Shown: piece after piece, positions 61,190 through 64,000 of the stretch | How the letters are laid out: every line of letters begins with the position of its first letter | Position numbering within the stretch: the first letter of the stretch is position 1 | Source of the DNA: Bin87 sp963663945 | Lineage (GTDB): Bacteria > Chloroflexota > Dehalococcoidia > Lucifugimonadales > UBA3495 | NCBI GenBank assembly: GCA_963663945.1 | Contig: OY760687.1 | Coordinates: 2,294,001-2,358,000, forward strand | Reading direction: 5' to 3' | Length of the DNA stretch: 64,000 bases | Notes under the pieces: model-generated | What the model was told of the DNA's origin: nothing | Database searches by the model: none | Seen by the model: only the letters and a program-made list of their open reading frames with translations | Position numbers and translations under genes: made by a program

Positions 61190-61987
61190 ATGCCTTACGC
61201 AGATATCAACGGGACGCAAATGTTTTACGAGAGCCACGGCGAAGGGCCGGCGCTGGTGTTTGCCCACGGCCGGGGCGGCAGCCATCTGAGTTGGTGGCAG
61301 CAGGTCGCCGTGTTCCAGCACGAATACCGTTGCGTGACGTTCGACCACCGGGGATGGGGATTGACGGCGGGTCAGGGCGGGCAACCGGAACCGGCAACGT
61401 TCGCGGCCGACCTGGAAGCCTTGTTGGACCACCTGGGCATCGAACGGGCGACTCTGGTGGCGCAGTCCATGGGCGGAGTGACCAGCCTGGGGTTCGCGCT
61501 GGCGCATCCGGAACGCGTCACCGGGCTGGTGCTGGCGGACACAACCGGAGGGATCGGAGATCCTTCAGTGGTGTCGCTGCTGGAAGACGTGCATCCGCCG
61601 GAGGACCCGCTGCGCCGGGCGCTCAGCGACGGGTTCATCGAAAGCCAGCCGGAACTTACTTTTCTCTTCGGCTCCATCGGAAGAATGAACCCACCGATGC
61701 CGCTGAGCGTCGTCTCCGGGCTGTTCCGCAACCCATCGGGGCCGCAAGCTGCCGACCTGGCGGGGTTCACGGTGCCAACACTGTTGGTTGTGGGAGAGGA
61801 AGACCGGATATTCCCGCCTAACGTGATCGAGGCCGCGCACCGGCTGATACCGGGCAGCCGGCTGGAGGTGGTCGCGGACGCGGCGCACTCGACCCACTTC
61901 GAGCAGGCCGGGATCTTCAACCGGCTGCTGGCCGGGTTCCTGGCGGAGATTGGCGTCGGGACGGTGGGAGTTGCGGCGGACGATTAG
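61190..61987 (+). CDS. Alpha/beta hydrolase
   Basis: A 265-residue protein from ATG 61190 behind GGGGAGG. Oxyanion region LVFAHGRGGSH, nucleophile TLVAQSMGGVTSLG, acid VGEEDRIFPP and His AHSTHFEQ give a complete triad. It resembles peroxidase-like or lactonase-type hydrolases; substrate unknown. Confidence 0.92.
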   Translation: MPYADINGTQMFYESHGEGPALVFAHGRGGSHLSWWQQVAVFQHEYRCVTFDHRGWGLTAGQGGQPEPATFAADLEALLDHLGIERATLVAQSMGGVTSLGFALAHPERVTGLVLADTTGGIGDPSVVSLLEDVHPPEDPLRRALSDGFIESQPELTFLFGSIGRMNPPMPLSVVSGLFRNPSGPQAADLAGFTVPTLLVVGEEDRIFPPNVIEAAHRLIPGSRLEVVADAAHSTHFEQAGIFNRLLAGFLAEIGVGTVGVAADD

Positions 61988-62009
61988 CCAGCCGACAGGG
62001 CAGAAAAGA

Positions 62010-62037
62010 GTAGGGGCGGATAATCATCCGCCCCTAC
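62010..62037. repeat. Dispersed palindrome, copy 3
   Basis: GTAGGGGCGGATAATCATCCGCCCCTAC between convergent genes, same family as 41627 and 53241 with compensating changes in both arms, which supports selection on pairing. Confidence 0.7.
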
Positions 62038-62065
62038 TTGATTCGGGTCGACCAGAGAAACGCAA

Positions 62066-63187
62066 CTAGAAAGGCAGGTGCTCCGCGATGTCGTTCTCGG
62101 TGCGGAAGGGACCCCACTCACGCGGCACGTTAAGCAGGCGGTCTTCGAGGTCGTCAACGCTGTTCTGGCCGCAGTAGGCCATGGCGCGGTTGAACTCCTC
62201 ACGCAGAAGCTCCAGCATGTGGTGCACTCCCTCTGCGCCGTTGACGGCCAGGCCCCAATAGAGAGGACGGCCGACGGCGACCGCGCGGGCGCCTAAGGCC
62301 AGCGCCTTGAGCACATCGCTGCCGCGACGCACGCCGGAGTCGACGTACACCTCAGCGTGGTTGCCGCAGGCGGCGACGATTTCGGGCACCATTTCGATGC
62401 TGGACATGGTGCTATCCAGCTGGCGACCGCCGTGGGTGGAGACCAGCACGCCGTTGACGCCGTGGTCGACAGCCATGCGGGCGTCCTCGGCCACGCGCAC
62501 CCCCTTGAGCACCAGAGGCAGATCGGTCAGGCTGCGGAGCCAATCGATTTCTGCCCAGGTCAGCGGGGGCGACTGGGGCATCTCCCAACGCGGTGACTCG
62601 TCGGTTCCGCTGACCGCCGCCAATTGGTCCTGCTGGTTGCGGAAGTTGCCGAGTTCGCCGGGTCGCTCGTAGCGGTTGCGGACATCGCGTTCCTTGGGGC
62701 TGGGCGCCGGAGTATCGACGGTGAGGACGATGGCCCGGTAGCCGGCGGCCTCGGCGCGCTTGACCAGGTTTTCGGTGATGTCGTAACCCCGGTGGTAGAG
62801 CTGGAACCACAGCGGTCCGGTGGCGGCTTCGGAGATCTCTTCCAAGCTGCAGTTGGAAGAGGTACTACACATCATCAGCGTGTTGGACATGCCGGCGCCG
62901 CGGGCGGTCGCGCATTCGGCTTCAGGGTGGGCGTTCCCATGACCGCCGGTGGGGGCGATCATTACGGGGAAGCTGATGTCCTGGCCAAGGACGGTCGTAG
63001 ACACCTTGCGCTCGGTGGTGTCGCGCATGAACCGCGGGCGCAGGGTCAGCGTTTCGAAAGCGGTACGATTGCGGGCGGTGGTAATTTCATCCATCGAACC
63101 GGCTTCGATGAATTCCCAGTTGTTGTGGGGTAACACCTGCTTCGCCCGAGCCTCATAATCGTAGAGGTTAATGGGATCCATTCTCAT
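62066..63187 (-). CDS. FMN-dependent 2-hydroxyacid oxidase/dehydrogenase
   Basis: A 373-residue protein from ATG 63187. FMN-binding and catalytic segments: PVMIAPTGGHGNAHPEAE, WFQLYHRG, VDTPAPSPKERDVRNRY and the active-site His in VSTHGGRQLDS (Thr where many have Asn), followed by VDSGVRRGSDVLKALALGA. It belongs to the lactate/glycolate/mandelate oxidase family. Its product could feed the ThDP decarboxylases encoded elsewhere in this window. Confidence 0.92.
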   Translation of the reverse strand: MRMDPINLYDYEARAKQVLPHNNWEFIEAGSMDEITTARNRTAFETLTLRPRFMRDTTERKVSTTVLGQDISFPVMIAPTGGHGNAHPEAECATARGAGMSNTLMMCSTSSNCSLEEISEAATGPLWFQLYHRGYDITENLVKRAEAAGYRAIVLTVDTPAPSPKERDVRNRYERPGELGNFRNQQDQLAAVSGTDESPRWEMPQSPPLTWAEIDWLRSLTDLPLVLKGVRVAEDARMAVDHGVNGVLVSTHGGRQLDSTMSSIEMVPEIVAACGNHAEVYVDSGVRRGSDVLKALALGARAVAVGRPLYWGLAVNGAEGVHHMLELLREEFNRAMAYCGQNSVDDLEDRLLNVPREWGPFRTENDIAEHLPF

Positions 63188-63247
63188 TGGAATACTCCGG
63201 TGTTGACTAGTTCGTGAGGTCAACCGTTGGGATGCCGCAGAGTAGCA

Positions 63248-63736
63248 TTACAGGTTTAGCCTGACAATAGCGTCGGCGACGTCCGGGAGCATTCTGTATT
63301 CATCGGCCTGGGAGTCGAAAGACATCGGGTGAGGGAGAGACACGTTGTGAACGCGGCGGATGCGTCGCACCGCGTGTCCCTGCGAGGACAGTCGTCCGGA
63401 CAGTTGCCGTACGGTGAGGTGCATTTCCTCGAGCAATGCCTGGCGAGACAGAACGTAGCCGGCACTCTGGGCCACTCGTTGATAGATTTCCCTGGCATCA
63501 TCGGCCAAGAAACCCCAGAAAGCACGGACATGTTCTATGGTCCACCGACCTTCGGGGACTTCGGCCGGTCCGGTGGATGATGCGTTGTCCGATGAATCGG
63601 CGGCGGCGATCGCCATGGATGTTTCAGCATTGCTAACACCAGGCGCAGCGGCAGAAGCATCACCGACCGCGAGTTGTCGCATCGCAACGATCACATCATC
63701 GGCATCACCTTCAAATGTCAGGGCAACCTTTACCAT
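63248..63736 (-). CDS. Hypothetical protein with possible winged-helix segment
   Basis: A 162-residue protein. An N-terminal beta-like segment (VALTFEGDADDVIVAMRQL) precedes an Ala/Ser-rich linker and a C-terminal helical part with YVLSRQALLEEMHLTVRQLSGRLSSQG, which could be a DNA-binding helix-turn-helix. No family recognised. Confidence 0.6.
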   Translation of the reverse strand: MVKVALTFEGDADDVIVAMRQLAVGDASAAAPGVSNAETSMAIAAADSSDNASSTGPAEVPEGRWTIEHVRAFWGFLADDAREIYQRVAQSAGYVLSRQALLEEMHLTVRQLSGRLSSQGHAVRRIRRVHNVSLPHPMSFDSQADEYRMLPDVADAIVRLNL

Positions 63737-63846
63737 TGTTTTACCTCGCGGTGTCAGTTCCGCGACAAGTTTAACATATTATTACGTGGGGTCAACTTAC
63801 GCTTTAGGTGTTGAACGGTTAGACGACTGTACAAGTATCAAACCAA

Positions 63847-63871
63847 AAGGGCGGGTGTTGAACCCGCCCTT
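63847..63871 (-). terminator. Terminator of the gene entering from the right edge
   Basis: AAGGGCGGGT/AACCCGCCCTT with a GTTG loop. On the minus strand it is followed by TTGGTTTG and lies 34 bp past the stop at 63905. Confidence 0.65.
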
Positions 63872-63904
63872 GAATAACGTTGGCTGGTGAAGCCCAATAT
63901 GGGA

Positions 63905-64000
63905 TTATTCGCCTTCGTCGTGGGGGCCGAAGGGGACAATGCCCGGAATCCACCACTTCTCCCAAGTCTCATCAATGCGCTCCTGGAAGAACTTGAGGTC
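63905..64000 (-). CDS. C-terminal end of an unknown protein
   Basis: The last 31 codons of a leftward gene are visible, reading DLKFFQERIDETWEKWWIPG and ending FGPHDEGE before TAA 63907-63905. The short acidic, Trp-rich tail does not identify a family. Confidence 0.6.
   Translation of the reverse strand, partial: DLKFFQERIDETWEKWWIPGIVPFGPHDEGE

Overview
The window is GC-rich chromosomal DNA from what looks like a Chloroflexota bacterium, probably in the Dehalococcoidia/SAR202 neighbourhood. This is inferred from gene content: fused CaiB-type CoA transferases, an oligopeptide-binding lipoprotein with a long Val/Glu repeat linker, M20 amidohydrolases, ComDE-like thiamine-diphosphate enzymes, and several dispersed palindromes. 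No ribosomal RNA is present, so the placement is not certain.

Left part (1-12.3 kb): a truncated ThyX-family gene; a leftward 2-oxoacid dehydrogenase operon (E3, E1alpha, E1beta, E2) ending in an acetolactate-synthase-like enzyme; a ferredoxin-thioredoxin-reductase catalytic subunit whose last active-site cysteine is encoded by TGA; Tat export genes (tatA facing tatC and a tatB-like gene); a fused RNA-uracil methyltransferase/Maf gene; thioredoxin; and a tRNA-Sec gene. The in-frame TGA has a SECIS-like hairpin just downstream, and the tRNA-Sec lies 4 kb away, so I read the reductase as a selenoprotein.

Middle part (12.25-22.71 kb): a 10.4-kb integrated element whose 16-bp attachment repeat is the 3' end of tRNA-Sec. 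It encodes a P4-type integrase, an AlpA regulator, three small cysteine-rich proteins, large terminase, HNH nuclease, two head-completion candidates, an HK97-type capsid protein, a prohead protease fused to a P-loop domain, a connector, a portal and a zinc-ribbon protein. No tail, lysis or replication gene is visible. This fits a capsid-forming phage satellite better than a complete prophage.

Right part (22.7-64 kb): metabolic genes. They include a double CaiB protein, a ComDE-like decarboxylase pair, a lutABC lactate-oxidation operon followed by an MNT/HEPN pair, glycerate kinase, two tandem M20 amidohydrolases, a polyprenol/phytol-kinase-like protein, a Bax-inhibitor-1 protein, cysteine desulfurase, two tandem VOC proteins before a benzoylformate-decarboxylase-like enzyme, a P-II protein, an acyl-CoA synthetase broken by a stop codon, a dipeptide ABC transporter without its ATPases, a DUF35/thiolase pair, an HpcH aldolase, an RNase-D-like protein, a run of TPR, hotdog, PIG-L, TenA and hydrolase genes, and an FMN-dependent 2-hydroxyacid oxidase. 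The general picture is a heterotroph that handles small organic and hydroxy acids through CoA, thiamine-diphosphate and flavin enzymes.
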